64,000 nt of DNA from Pseudodonghicola xiamenensis DSM 18339 (GCF_000429365.1 NZ_AUBS01000005.1:62001-126000), one strand, 5' to 3'. Counted from the stretch's first letter, positions 31,946-42,809 are shown. Numbers and translations: made by a program. Notes: generated by a model not told the origin, from the sequence alone.

Positions 31946-33520
31946 ATGACCACTGCATCCGACAAAGACCGCGTCTTGATTTTCGACACGACTCTGCGCG
32001 ACGGCGAACAGAGCCCGGGCGCCACCATGACCCATAACGAGAAGCTGGAGATCGCCGGCCTGCTCGATGACATGGGCGTCGATATCATCGAGGCCGGCTT
32101 CCCGATCGCCTCGGAAGGCGATTTCCACGCGGTGTCCGAGATCGCGACGAATTCGAAGAATTCGGTGATTTGCGGGCTGGCCCGCGCCAATTTTGCCGAT
32201 ATCGACCGTTGCTGGGAGGCGGTGAAACACGCCGCCAAGCCGCGCATCCATACCTTTATCGGCACCTCGCCGCTGCACCGGGCCATCCCGAACCTGACGA
32301 TGGACGAGATGGCGCAGAAGATCCACGAAACCGTCAGCCACGCCCGCAACCTGTGCGACGATATCCAATGGTCGCCGATGGATGCGACGCGGACGGAATG
32401 GGATTACCTCTGTCGGGTGGTGGAAATCGCCATCAAGGCCGGCGCCACCACCATCAACGTGCCCGATACCGTCGGCTACACCGCGCCGGAAGAAAGTGCC
32501 TCGCTGATCCGGCGACTGATCGAGACCGTCCCCGGCGCCGATGAGGTGATCTTCGCCACCCATTGCCACAATGATCTGGGCATGGCGACGGCGAACGCGC
32601 TGGCCGCCGTCGCCGGCGGCGCACGGCAGATCGAATGCACCATCAACGGGTTGGGCGAACGCGCCGGCAACACCGCGCTGGAAGAGGTGGTGATGGCGCT
32701 GAAGGTGCGCCATGACATTATGCCCTGGACCACCGGCGTCGACAGCAGCAAGATCATGCATATCTCGCGCCGCGTCGCCACGGTGTCGGGCTTTCCGGTG
32801 CAGTTCAACAAGGCCATCGTCGGCAAGAACGCCTTTGCGCATGAATCCGGCATCCACCAGGACGGCATGCTGAAGAACAAGGAAACGTTCGAGATCATGC
32901 GCCCCGAGGACGTGGGTCTCACCGGGTCCAGCCTGCCGCTTGGCAAGCATTCGGGCCGCGCGGCGCTGCGCGACAAGCTGAAACAGCTCGGCCATGAGGT
33001 TGGCGACAACCAGCTTCGCGACATCTTTATCCGCTTCAAGGAGCTCGCTGATCGCAAGAAAGAGGTCTACGACGACGATATCGTCGCCCTCGTCGGCGCC
33101 ACATCGGATGCGGGAGAGGACAAGCTTCAGATCGTGTCGCTCAAGGTGCTCTGCGGCACCGGCGGCCCGGCGGAAGCCACGCTGGAAATGGAAATCGACG
33201 GCAAGGAGATGATCGCCACCGAACATGGCGACGGCCCGGTCGATGCCAGCTTCAAGGCGGTGCGCGCGCTTTACCCGAACAAGGCGCATCTGCAGCTCTA
33301 TCAGGTCAGTGCCGTGACCGAGGGCACCGATGCCCAGGCCACCGTGACCGTGCGTCTGGAAGAGGACGGCATGATCGTCACCGGCCAGTCGGCGGATACC
33401 GACACGGTGGTTGCCTCGGCCCGCGCCTATGTCAACGCGCTGAACCGCCTGGCGGTACGCCGCCAAAAGACCGGTCCCGGCGCAGATACCCGTGAAATCT
33501 CTTACAAAGACATGCACTGA
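31946..33520 (+). CDS. leuA: 2-isopropylmalate synthase
   Basis: The 524-residue enzyme catalyses the first committed step of leucine synthesis, condensing acetyl-CoA with 2-oxoisovalerate. The HMGL-like TIM-barrel domain starts FDTTLRDGEQSPGATM (metal/substrate Arg-Asp) and contains the ATHCHNDLGMATANALAAV metal-binding HxH motif. The C-terminal LeuA dimer regulatory domain (about residues 390-515) gives leucine feedback inhibition. Length is normal for the LeuA1 type. Its ribosome binding site is weak (GAAAG). Preceded by a Leu-rich leader ORF and followed by a strong terminator ahead of mreB. Confidence 0.97.
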   Translation: MTTASDKDRVLIFDTTLRDGEQSPGATMTHNEKLEIAGLLDDMGVDIIEAGFPIASEGDFHAVSEIATNSKNSVICGLARANFADIDRCWEAVKHAAKPRIHTFIGTSPLHRAIPNLTMDEMAQKIHETVSHARNLCDDIQWSPMDATRTEWDYLCRVVEIAIKAGATTINVPDTVGYTAPEESASLIRRLIETVPGADEVIFATHCHNDLGMATANALAAVAGGARQIECTINGLGERAGNTALEEVVMALKVRHDIMPWTTGVDSSKIMHISRRVATVSGFPVQFNKAIVGKNAFAHESGIHQDGMLKNKETFEIMRPEDVGLTGSSLPLGKHSGRAALRDKLKQLGHEVGDNQLRDIFIRFKELADRKKEVYDDDIVALVGATSDAGEDKLQIVSLKVLCGTGGPAEATLEMEIDGKEMIATEHGDGPVDASFKAVRALYPNKAHLQLYQVSAVTEGTDAQATVTVRLEEDGMIVTGQSADTDTVVASARAYVNALNRLAVRRQKTGPGADTREISYKDMH

Positions 33521-33529
33521 TCTTGTGCC

Positions 33530-33559
33530 GCCGGCGCGAAGGCCCCCTTTCGCGCCGGC
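33530..33559 (+). terminator. Hairpin terminator of leuA
   Basis: GCCGGCGCGAA (33530-33540) and TTCGCGCCGGC (33549-33559) form a perfect 11-bp stem with an 8-base loop, 10 bp after the leuA stop. It is followed by AATCTCTCT rather than a clean T-run. Confidence 0.65.
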
Positions 33560-34939
<1,380 letters not shown>

Positions 34940-34999
34940 GCCCGGCGCAAGGTTTGACGGCAGCCGGGTGTTCGCGCCCGGCATGACGGAAGGAAGCCA

Positions 35000-35935
35000 T
35001 TGGCCAGAGACCGTTCGCAGCGCGACGATTACACCGCCCCCCTGCGCCGGCTGGTGCTTGGGATTGTCGTTCTCTGCCTGATCGGCATCTTTCTGGTTTG
35101 GCGCATCGACAGCCCGCGGGTCGAGCGGTTTCGCGCCCAGGTGGTCGACCGGGTGGTGCCGTCGATGGATTGGGCGATGGCCCCGGTCACCGGCACCATC
35201 AACCTGCTGCGCGATTTCAAAAGCTATCGCCAGCTTGCCGAGCAGAACCAGGAACTGCGCCGCGAGCTACGCCAGATGAAGGCCTGGAAAGAGGCGGCGC
35301 TGCAGCTTGAGCAGGAAAACGCCCGCCTGCTGGATCTGAACAATGTCCGGCTCGACCCGCGGCTGACCTATATCACCGGCGTGGTGCTGGCCGACAGCGG
35401 CTCTCCGTTCCGTCAATCGGTCCTATTGAACGTCGGCGCCCGCGACGGCATCCGCGATGGATGGGCGGCGATGGATGGCATCGGCCTGGTCGGGCGCATC
35501 TCCGGCACCGGAGAAAACACTTCCCGGGTGATCCTGCTGACCGATGCCTCCAGCTCGATCCCCGCGATCATCCAGCCGTCGGGACAGACCGCGCTGATCA
35601 CCGGCAACAACACCGCCGCTCCGCTGATCGACTTTCTGGAAAACCCCGACCTGGTGCGCCCCGGCGACCGGGTGATCACCTCGGGCGATGGTGGCGTGTT
35701 CCCCGCCGGGCTGCTGATCGGACAGGTCGCGGCCGATCCGACGGGGCGGCTGCGGGTGCGACTGGCGGCAGATTACGAACGGCTGGAGTTCCTGCGGGTA
35801 CTGCGCCACCATGGCACCGAGACGGTAACCGACCCCGGCGGGATCGTGCTGCCCTCGGGCCCGGACAATCCCGCTCCGCTTGCCCCCGACACCGGGGAGG
35901 GCGCGGCGCAGACCGGGGCGGATGGCAATGGCTAA
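35000..35935 (+). CDS. mreC: Rod shape-determining protein MreC
   Basis: The 311-residue bitopic protein has a cytoplasmic N-terminus, a transmembrane helix at about residues 17-40 (LRRLVLGIVVLCLIGIFLVW), a periplasmic coiled coil (about 70-110) and the double beta-barrel MreC domain. It scaffolds PBP2 and MreD in the periplasm. The start is TTG at 35000 with a strong GGAAGGAAG site; no ATG is available in frame before the membrane helix. The C-terminal tail is Pro/Gly-rich. Its end overlaps mreD. Confidence 0.95.
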   Translation: MARDRSQRDDYTAPLRRLVLGIVVLCLIGIFLVWRIDSPRVERFRAQVVDRVVPSMDWAMAPVTGTINLLRDFKSYRQLAEQNQELRRELRQMKAWKEAALQLEQENARLLDLNNVRLDPRLTYITGVVLADSGSPFRQSVLLNVGARDGIRDGWAAMDGIGLVGRISGTGENTSRVILLTDASSSIPAIIQPSGQTALITGNNTAAPLIDFLENPDLVRPGDRVITSGDGGVFPAGLLIGQVAADPTGRLRVRLAADYERLEFLRVLRHHGTETVTDPGGIVLPSGPDNPAPLAPDTGEGAAQTGADGNG

Positions 35936-36467
35936 TTTCTCCGCATCTCGTCTGTGGCTGATGCGGGCCGCCTTTCTCGGCCTCGGGGTGCTGATCATCT
36001 TCTTCCACCTGCTGCCGCTCGATACCGTCCCGCGCCGCTGGGCGCCTCCCGATCTTCTGATCGCCTTTTCCTTCGCCTGGTGCCTGCGTCGTCCCGACTA
36101 TGCGCCGCTGCTGATCATTGCCGGTGTCATGCTGCTGGCCGATCTGCTTTTCCAGCGCCCGCCCGGGCTGATGGCGCTTCTGGTGGTTCTGGGCAGCGAG
36201 TATCTGAAAAGCCGCGCCGCGACGTTGCGCGGGGCCAGCTTTGTCGCCGAATGGCTGGCGGTCTGTCTGACCCTGCTGGCGATCACCGTGCTGAACCGGC
36301 TGGTCCTGTCGATCCTCGCGGTCGAACAGGCGCAGCTCAGCCTCAGCCTGATCCAGATGCTGATGACCATGCTGGCCTATCCGCCGGTGGTACTGGTGAC
36401 ACAATCCCTAATGGGGGTGAGCAAACTGACCCCCAGCGATGCCGAAGCCATGGGAGGCCGCGCATGA
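35928..36467 (+). CDS. mreD: Rod shape-determining protein MreD
   Basis: The 179-residue integral membrane protein has about five to six hydrophobic helices (for example LWLMRAAFLGLGVLIIFFHLLP, LIAFSFAWCL, LIIAGVMLLADLLFQRP), the MreD pattern. It overlaps mreC by 8 bp, and GGGGCGG lies 6 bases before ATG 35928; an ATG at 35922 abuts that site. Its stop overlaps the PBP2 start (ATGA). Works with MreC and RodA in lateral-wall synthesis. Confidence 0.92.
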   Translation: MANFSASRLWLMRAAFLGLGVLIIFFHLLPLDTVPRRWAPPDLLIAFSFAWCLRRPDYAPLLIIAGVMLLADLLFQRPPGLMALLVVLGSEYLKSRAATLRGASFVAEWLAVCLTLLAITVLNRLVLSILAVEQAQLSLSLIQMLMTMLAYPPVVLVTQSLMGVSKLTPSDAEAMGGRA

Positions 36468-38407
36468 GACGCAATCCCCGCGAATTGTCGCTGTTGCAAC
36501 GCAGCACCAGTCGCCGCACCCTTCTGGTCGGCGGCCTGCAACTGGCCTTTGCCGGAGGCCTGGCCCTGCGCATGCGCTATCTGCAGATCGACCAGGCCGA
36601 TCAGTTTCGCCTGCTGGCCGAAGAGAACCGGATCAACATCCGCCTGATCCCCCCCGCGCGCGGCAAGATTTTCGACCGCAACGGCAATGTGCTGGCGCAG
36701 AACTCTCCCAGCTACCGCATCGTCATCGTGCGCGAGGATGCCGGCGATGTCGATCAGGTGCTGCAACACCTCTCGGAACTGATCCCGCTGGATCAGGAAG
36801 AGCTTGACCGGGCGCTGACCGAAATGCGCCGCAGCCCGCCCTTTCTGCCAGTGACGCTTGCCGACCAGAGAGGGTGGGACGATATCTCGAAGGTCGCGGT
36901 CAACGCCCCTGCCCTGCCCGGCATCACTCCTGAGGTGGGCCTGACCCGCATCTATCCCCGTGGCGCCGATTTCGCCCATGTGATCGGTTATGTCGGCCCG
37001 GTCAGCGATTACGATCTCAGCAAGCTGGAAGACCCCGAACCGGTGTTGCGCATCCCGCGGTTCCAGATCGGCAAGGTCGGGCTCGAGGCGAAACGCGAAG
37101 AGATGCTGCGTGGCAAGGCCGGTGCCAAGCGGGTCGAGGTCAACGCTACCGGTCGCGTCATGCGCGAGCTCGACCGCCGAGAAGGCCAGCCCGGCGCCGA
37201 TCTGCAACTGACGCTGGATGCCGAACTTCAGAATTACGTCCAGGCCCGGCTTGGCAGCGAAAGCGCCAGCGCCGTGGTGCTCGATTGCGAAACCGGCGAC
37301 CTGCGCGCCATCGTCTCGGCGCCGAGCTTCGATCCCAATCTTTTCGTGCGCGGCATCTCGGTCGCCGATTACAGCAAGCTGACCGAAGACCCACACCGCC
37401 CCCTGTCCTCGAAATCGGTGCAGGGGGTCTATCCGCCCGGCTCCACCTTCAAGGTGATTACCGCGCTCGCGGCACTGGAGGAGGGCATCATCGGCCCCAC
37501 CGATACCGTCTATTGCCCCGGGTATCTTGAGGTCTCGGGCCGCCGGTTCCACTGCTGGCGGCGCGGCGGCCATGGCCATGTGGACCTTGAAACCTCGCTG
37601 AAACAAAGCTGCGACGTCTATTATTACGATCTCGCCATGAAGGTCGGGATCGACAAGATTTCTGCCATGGCCCAACGCTTTGGCATCGGCGTGCGCCATG
37701 ATCTGCCGATGTCCGCCGTTGCCCGCGGCCTGGCCCCGAACCGCGACTGGAAACAGCGCGTGCACGGTCAGGAATGGCTGATCGGCGATACAGCCAACGC
37801 CTCGATCGGCCAGGGCTACATGCTCGCCTCGCCGCTGCAACTGTCGGTGATGACCGCCCGTGTCGCCACCGGGAGGTCGGTCACGCCGCGGCTGATCAAG
37901 TCGATCGACGGCATCGAACAACCCTCGGGCGCGGGCGAGGCGATGGAGCTGAACCCGGTCAACCTGCGCATGCTGCGCAAGGGGATGTATGCGGTCTCGA
38001 ACGACCGGCGCGGCACCGCCTACGGCAGCCGGATCATCGAGGACGCATTCCGCATGGCCGGCAAGACCGGCACCAGCCAGGTCCGCAACATCACCGCCGC
38101 CGAACGCGCCTCAGGCGTGGTCCGCAACGAGGATCTGCCCTGGGAACGGCGGGACCATGCGCTGTTCGTCTGCTTCGCCCCCTATGACAAGCCGAAATAC
38201 GCGGTCTCGGTGGTGATCGAACACGGCGGCGGCGGCTCGTCGGTGGCGGCGCCGGTGGCCCGCGACATCATGCTCCAGGCGCTTTACGGCGATACCCCGC
38301 CGCTGACCGCCTATCCGGCCAAGGACCGGTCGCGAGTGAAAGAGTTGCAGGACCGCCTGCGCCGCGAACGCCTGCGCCGCGACGAAGAGGAAAGCGGCCG
38401 CGCATGA
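36464..38407 (+). CDS. mrdA: Penicillin-binding protein 2 (elongation transpeptidase)
   Basis: The 647-residue class B PBP has an N-terminal membrane anchor (LLVGGLQLAFAGGLALRM), the dimerisation/pedestal domain (RIPPARGKIFDRNG-like motif near residue 65) and a transpeptidase domain with SxxK in PPGSTFKVITAL (about residue 330), the SxN-equivalent SCDVYYYDLA and KTGTSQ (about 530). It cross-links lateral-wall peptidoglycan together with the glycosyltransferase RodA encoded directly downstream (4-bp overlap). ATGA overlap with mreD and GGGAGG upstream fix the start. Confidence 0.96.
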   Translation: MRRNPRELSLLQRSTSRRTLLVGGLQLAFAGGLALRMRYLQIDQADQFRLLAEENRINIRLIPPARGKIFDRNGNVLAQNSPSYRIVIVREDAGDVDQVLQHLSELIPLDQEELDRALTEMRRSPPFLPVTLADQRGWDDISKVAVNAPALPGITPEVGLTRIYPRGADFAHVIGYVGPVSDYDLSKLEDPEPVLRIPRFQIGKVGLEAKREEMLRGKAGAKRVEVNATGRVMRELDRREGQPGADLQLTLDAELQNYVQARLGSESASAVVLDCETGDLRAIVSAPSFDPNLFVRGISVADYSKLTEDPHRPLSSKSVQGVYPPGSTFKVITALAALEEGIIGPTDTVYCPGYLEVSGRRFHCWRRGGHGHVDLETSLKQSCDVYYYDLAMKVGIDKISAMAQRFGIGVRHDLPMSAVARGLAPNRDWKQRVHGQEWLIGDTANASIGQGYMLASPLQLSVMTARVATGRSVTPRLIKSIDGIEQPSGAGEAMELNPVNLRMLRKGMYAVSNDRRGTAYGSRIIEDAFRMAGKTGTSQVRNITAAERASGVVRNEDLPWERRDHALFVCFAPYDKPKYAVSVVIEHGGGGSSVAAPVARDIMLQALYGDTPPLTAYPAKDRSRVKELQDRLRRERLRRDEEESGRA

Positions 38408-39543
38408 GTTATCTCGAATATGCCGTCAAATCCGCGCCAACCGGATTTCGCAAGGTCCTCTATCTGAACTGGCCGCTGACGCTGCTGCTGATGTCGGTCG
38501 CCGGCGTCGGTGTCCTGATGCTCTATTCCGTCGCCGGCGGCTCCTTCACCCCCTGGGCCGAACCGCAGATCAAGCGTTTCGTGCTCGGACTGGCGGTGAT
38601 GTTCTCCATCGCCATGGTGCCGATCTGGTTCTGGCGCAACATGGCCGCGGTGGCCTATGGGCTGTCGGTGCTGCTCTTGTTCGCGGTGGAGTTCTTCGGG
38701 TCGATCGGCATGGGGGCACAGCGCTGGATCGACCTGGGCTTCATGCGGCTGCAGCCCTCCGAACTGACCAAGATCACCCTGGTGATGATGCTGGCCGCCT
38801 ATTACGATTGGTTGCCCGCACAAAAGACATCGCGCCTGTTCTGGGTGCTGGTGCCGGTGGTGTTGATCCTGCTACCGACCTTTCTGGTGCTGAAACAGCC
38901 CGATCTCGGCACCGCGCTGCTGCTGTTGATCGCCGGGGCCGGCGTGATGTTCCTGGCCGGCGTTCACTGGGGCTATTTCGCATTCGTCCTGGCCATCAGC
39001 ATCGGCCTTGTCACCGCAGTCTTCGAATCCCGCGGCACCCCCTGGCAACTGCTGAAGGATTACCAATACCGTCGGATCGACACCTTCCTCGACCCCGGCA
39101 GCGACCCGCTGGGGGCGGGCTATCACATCACCCAATCGAAGATCGCCCTGGGATCGGGCGGCTGGGCCGGACGCGGTTTCATGCAGGGCACGCAATCGCG
39201 GCTGAACTTCCTGCCCGAGAAACACACCGACTTCATCTTTACCACCCTGGCCGAGGAATTCGGCTTTATCGGCGGAGTGTCGCTTCTGACACTCTATGCG
39301 CTGATCATTGTCTTCTGCATCGCCTCGGCGATCTCAGAACGCGACAGGTTCTCATCGCTCGCCACTATGGGGATCGCCATCACCTTCTTCCTGTTCTTCG
39401 CGGTGAACATGTCGATGGTGATGGGACTGGCGCCGGTGGTGGGCGTGCCGCTGCCGATGGTCAGCTATGGCGGTTCAGCCATGCTTGTCCTGATGGCCGC
39501 CTTCGGCATCGTGCAAAGTGCGCATGTCCACCGACCGCGCTGA
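38404..39543 (+). CDS. rodA: Rod shape-determining protein RodA (SEDS glycosyltransferase)
   Basis: The 379-residue polytopic protein has ten hydrophobic segments and SEDS signatures: GAQRWIDLGFMRLQPSELTKI, KQPDLGTALLLLIAGAGVMFLAG and the C-terminal PVVGVPLPMVSYGGSAML. RodA polymerises lipid II into glycan strands in partnership with PBP2. It is the last gene of the mre operon, 4 bp overlapping mrdA. The following hydroxyacid dehydrogenase is 22 bp downstream and could be co-transcribed. Confidence 0.96.
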   Translation: MSYLEYAVKSAPTGFRKVLYLNWPLTLLLMSVAGVGVLMLYSVAGGSFTPWAEPQIKRFVLGLAVMFSIAMVPIWFWRNMAAVAYGLSVLLLFAVEFFGSIGMGAQRWIDLGFMRLQPSELTKITLVMMLAAYYDWLPAQKTSRLFWVLVPVVLILLPTFLVLKQPDLGTALLLLIAGAGVMFLAGVHWGYFAFVLAISIGLVTAVFESRGTPWQLLKDYQYRRIDTFLDPGSDPLGAGYHITQSKIALGSGGWAGRGFMQGTQSRLNFLPEKHTDFIFTTLAEEFGFIGGVSLLTLYALIIVFCIASAISERDRFSSLATMGIAITFFLFFAVNMSMVMGLAPVVGVPLPMVSYGGSAMLVLMAAFGIVQSAHVHRPR

Positions 39544-39565
39544 TCCAGATCACACGGAAGTATTC

Positions 39566-40501
39566 ATGACCACCAATATCCTCTTTCTCTCCACCCCGAA
39601 ACGCTGGGCCGAATATGAGCCCCCGCTGACCCATGCGCTTGCCGCCACCGGCCTCGACTTTCGGCTGGCCGAGGAGCTGCCGGCAGCCGAGGTCGACTAC
39701 ATCGTCTATGCGCCCGGAGGCGCCACCGATCACGATTTCACCCAATTCCCCCGATTGAAGGCGGTGCTCAGCCTTTGGGCCGGGATCGAGACGGTGATCG
39801 AAAACCCCACCCTGACGGCGCCGCTGGCGCGAATGGTCGATCATGGTCTGACCCAGGGCATGGTGGAATGGGTCACCGGCCATGTGCTGCGCCATCATCT
39901 GGGGATGGATGCCCATATCCTCGGCCAGAATGGCATCTGGGAGCCGATCGCGCCCCCCCTGGCGCGGGACCGGAGAGTAACAATCCTTGGCCTCGGCACG
40001 CTCGGCACCGCCTGCGGTCGGGCGCTCGCCTCTCTCGGCTTCCCGGTCAGCGGCTGGAGCCGCAACCCCAAGACGGTCGAGGGCATTACCTGCCTCTCCG
40101 GCCCCGACGGGTTGAAACAGGCGCTGTCGACAGCCGATATCCTGGTGCTGCTGCTGCCCGACACCCCGGCAACCCGCGACCTCCTGAATGCACAGACGAT
40201 AGCCCAACTGCCCCAAGGCTCCGTCGTCCTGAACCCTGGACGTGGCACGCTGATCGAGGATGCAGCGCTGCTGGCAGCGCTCGACAGCGGCCAGATCGCA
40301 CACGCCACGCTCGACGCCTTCCGGATCGAACCGCTGCCCGCCGATGATCCCTATTGGGCGCACCCGAAGGTTACCGTCACCCCGCATATCGCATCGGAAA
40401 CACGCGCTACCACCGCATCGGAAGTGATCGCGGAAAACGTCCGGCGTGGCGAGGCGGGAGAGCCGCTGTTGCATCTGGTCGACCGCGCTCTGGGCTATTG
40501 A
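39566..40501 (+). CDS. D-2-hydroxyacid dehydrogenase (glyoxylate/hydroxypyruvate reductase A type)
   Basis: The 311-residue NAD(P)H-dependent enzyme has the Rossmann motif TILGLGTLGTACGRALASLGF (about residue 140), the catalytic Arg in LNPGRGTLIED, the Glu in DAFRIEPLP and the His in VTPHIASETR. The GhrA-like lack of long catalytic N-terminal loop and the LPAAEVDYIVYAPGG start suggest glyoxylate or hydroxypyruvate as substrate. Start ATG 39566; the longer frame overlaps rodA. Ends just before an inverted repeat element. Confidence 0.88.
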   Translation: MTTNILFLSTPKRWAEYEPPLTHALAATGLDFRLAEELPAAEVDYIVYAPGGATDHDFTQFPRLKAVLSLWAGIETVIENPTLTAPLARMVDHGLTQGMVEWVTGHVLRHHLGMDAHILGQNGIWEPIAPPLARDRRVTILGLGTLGTACGRALASLGFPVSGWSRNPKTVEGITCLSGPDGLKQALSTADILVLLLPDTPATRDLLNAQTIAQLPQGSVVLNPGRGTLIEDAALLAALDSGQIAHATLDAFRIEPLPADDPYWAHPKVTVTPHIASETRATTASEVIAENVRRGEAGEPLLHLVDRALGY

Positions 40502-40527
40502 GGCGCCCGGCGTTCTTGTCGGTTTTT

Positions 40528-40550
40528 CCGTATTTGAGACGAGAAGAAGC
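40528..40550 (+). repeat. 3'-end element tail, plus orientation
   Basis: CCGTATTTGAGACGAGAAGAAGC lies 27 bp after the hydroxyacid dehydrogenase stop. It matches, at 20 of 23 positions, the reverse complement of 40607-40629, which follows the convergent peptidase gene. The two copies face each other across 56 bp. Confidence 0.7.
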
Positions 40551-40606
40551 CGGAAGGCGCCGCGCCCCTCCCAGCCAGCGCGAGGCAGCCCCTAAGCGGG
40601 GCCGCC

Positions 40607-40659
40607 GCTTCTTCTCGGTCCAAGTACGGCCGCCGGAGGCTTGCGCCGCAGGCGCAATC
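40607..40659 (-). repeat. 3'-end hairpin element, copy A, after the M3 peptidase
   Basis: Read on the minus strand from the peptidase stop: a perfect TTGCGCC-TGC-GGCGCAA hairpin, then CCTCCGGCGG, then a tail ending GAGAAGAAGC. The same order is seen in copy B at 42751-42809 after moeB. It probably acts as a transcription terminator or mRNA end. Confidence 0.75.
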
Positions 40660-42670
40660 AGACCGCCAGGCCACGCCCCTTGAGCAGCGCCTCGACTCCC
40701 GGCAGACGGCCGCGGAAAGCCTTGTAGAGCTCTTCCGGATCCTCCGAGCCTCCCTTCGACAGGATGTTGTCTTCCAGAGACTTGGCCCGCGCGGGATCAA
40801 AGGCGTTGCCCGCCTCCTCGAAAGAGGCAAAGGCGTCAGCATCCATCACTTCGGACCACATGTAGCTGTAATAGCCCGAGCTATAGCCATCGCCCGAGAA
40901 GACATGGGCGAATTGCGGCGTTGCGTGGCGCATGCCGATGGCGTGCGGCATCCCCAGCTCGGCCAGAACCGAGGCCTGTTTCGCCATCGGATCAACCGGC
41001 GCCGGGCCGTCGTGGAATTCCAGATCGACCAGGGCCGAGGCCACATATTCCACCGTCTGGAACCCCATGTCGAAGGTCGCGGCCTTCAGCACCTTGTCGC
41101 GCATCGCCTCGGGCATCGGCGCGCCGGTCTCAACATGGGTGGCGAATTCGCTCAAGACCTCGGGCACCTCAAGCCAATGCTCGAAAAGCTGGCTCGGCAA
41201 TTCGACGAAATCGCGCGCCACCGAGGTGCCCGAGATGCTCTCATAAGTCACATTCGACAGCATCTGATGCAACGCGTGGCCAAATTCGTGAAACAGCGTC
41301 CGCGCATCGTCATAGGACAGAAGCGCCGGCGTCGATTTGGCGAAGTTGCAGACGTTGATCACCACCGGCGTCTGAACGTCCGGGTATTTCGCCTGGCTGC
41401 GCATCGCCGAACACCAGGCCCCCGAGCGCTTAGAGCCGCGCGCGAAATAGTCCCCGATGAAGATCGCCAGATGCTGGCCGTTCCGTGTCACGTTCCAGGC
41501 CAGGCAATCGGGATGATAGAGTTCCACGTCAAGCGGTTCGAACTCCACCCCGAACAGGCGGTTGGCGCAGGCAAAGGCCGCCTCGCGCATCTTTTCAAGC
41601 TGCAGATAGGGTTTCAGTGCCGCTTCATCGAGGTCATAGTCCGCGCGGCGCCGCTTCTCGGCATAGTAGCGCCAGTCCCAAGGCTCCAGATCGCCATTGC
41701 CGCCCTCGGCATGCATCATCCGGGTCAGGATTTCGCCATCCGCCTCCGCCCGCGCCTTGGCCGGGCCCCAGACGTCCATCAACAGCTCCTTCACCCGGGC
41801 GGGCGTCTTGGCCATTTCGGTTTCCAGCTTGAAGGCGGCGAAATTCTCATACCCCAACAGATGCGCGCGTTCCTCACGCAGCTTGAGGATTTCGGCGGCG
41901 ATGGCGCGGTTGTCGGTCTTGCCGCCATTGGCGCCGCGCGCGGCCCAGGCCAGATAGGCCTTCTCGCGCAGATCGCGGCGGGAGGAGAATTGCAGGAAGG
42001 GCACGATCAGCGACCGCGACAGGGTGATCACCGGCCCCTCGGCGCCCTTCTCCTCCCTCGCCGCGCGGGCGGCGGCGAGGACGAAGTCGGGCAGGCCATC
42101 GAGATCGGCCTCGGACAGTTCCATGAACCACTCGCTCTCATCGGCCAGCAGGTTCTGGGTGAATTCGGTGCCCAGCACCGCCAGCCGCGCCTTGATTTCC
42201 TTCATCCGCGCCTCGGCCTCCCCCTCCAGCGCGGCGCCGGAGCGGACGAAGCCGCGATGGGTCAGCATCAGCACCCGCTCCTGCTCCGGCATCAGCCCCA
42301 AATCGTCCTTGCGGGCCCAGAGATCGGCCACCCGGGCGAACAGCGCCTTGTTGGCCGAAATCTCGGCCCAGTGCTTGGCGAGGCGGGGGGAGAAATCGCG
42401 CTGCAGCTCCTGCCGCTTGGGGTTGCTGTCGGCACCCGCCACGGTGAAGAAGACCGACAGAACCTTGTCGAGATCGCGCCCGGCGCCTTCCAGCGCCTCG
42501 ATGGTATTGGCGAAGCTCGGCGCCTCGGGATTTTCGGCAATCGCGGTCATCTCGGCGTCATGCTCGGCCAGCGCCACATCCAGCGCCGGGGCGAAATCCT
42601 CGTCGCCGATCTGGTCGAAGGGGGCAATCTCGAACGGGGTCTTCCAGTCAGAGAGGATCGGGTTGGTCAT
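40658..42670 (-). CDS. M3-family zinc oligopeptidase (Dcp/oligopeptidase A type)
   Basis: The 670-residue cytosolic metallopeptidase has the M3 zinc signature HEFGHALHQML (about residue 460) with the third ligand Glu in the following helix, and the TPVVINVCNFAKSTPALLSYDDARTLFHEFGH context. It degrades short peptides such as cleaved signal peptides. The start at 42670 has AAGGAGAT upstream; the ATG at 42691 is unsupported. Full length for the Dcp/OpdA family. A repeat element overlaps its stop codon by two bases. Confidence 0.94.
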   Translation of the reverse strand: MTNPILSDWKTPFEIAPFDQIGDEDFAPALDVALAEHDAEMTAIAENPEAPSFANTIEALEGAGRDLDKVLSVFFTVAGADSNPKRQELQRDFSPRLAKHWAEISANKALFARVADLWARKDDLGLMPEQERVLMLTHRGFVRSGAALEGEAEARMKEIKARLAVLGTEFTQNLLADESEWFMELSEADLDGLPDFVLAAARAAREEKGAEGPVITLSRSLIVPFLQFSSRRDLREKAYLAWAARGANGGKTDNRAIAAEILKLREERAHLLGYENFAAFKLETEMAKTPARVKELLMDVWGPAKARAEADGEILTRMMHAEGGNGDLEPWDWRYYAEKRRRADYDLDEAALKPYLQLEKMREAAFACANRLFGVEFEPLDVELYHPDCLAWNVTRNGQHLAIFIGDYFARGSKRSGAWCSAMRSQAKYPDVQTPVVINVCNFAKSTPALLSYDDARTLFHEFGHALHQMLSNVTYESISGTSVARDFVELPSQLFEHWLEVPEVLSEFATHVETGAPMPEAMRDKVLKAATFDMGFQTVEYVASALVDLEFHDGPAPVDPMAKQASVLAELGMPHAIGMRHATPQFAHVFSGDGYSSGYYSYMWSEVMDADAFASFEEAGNAFDPARAKSLEDNILSKGGSEDPEELYKAFRGRLPGVEALLKGRGLAV

Positions 42671-42750
42671 CGGGTATCTCCTTTGCCGCACAAGCTAGGG
42701 GCGGCGCCTCCCGGGGTCCAGAGGCCCCGACCGCGCCACGCCGCCTTGCG

Positions 42751-42809
42751 GCTTTTTCTGGCTTCAAATATCCCCGCCGGAGGTTTGCGCCGCCGCAGGC
42801 GGGGCAATC
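42751..42809 (-). repeat. 3'-end hairpin element, copy B, after moeB
   Basis: Eight bases beyond the moeB stop, the minus strand shows TTGCCCCGCC-TGC-GGCGGCGCAA (9 of 10 pairs), then CCTCCGGCGG, then ATATTTGAAGCCAGAAAAAGC. Order and sequence match copy A, with differences inside the stem that keep most pairing. Confidence 0.75.

Noticed and set aside
39540..39556. FNR-like CTGATCCAGATCAC between rodA and the dehydrogenase
   Set aside because: Both outer bases of the TTGAT/ATCAA half-sites are mismatched and the site lies between genes of one probable transcript.
36464..40501. Possible shape or phage-linked island in the mre region
   Set aside because: Base composition and codon use match the flanks, and the gene order is the standard alphaproteobacterial elongasome operon.
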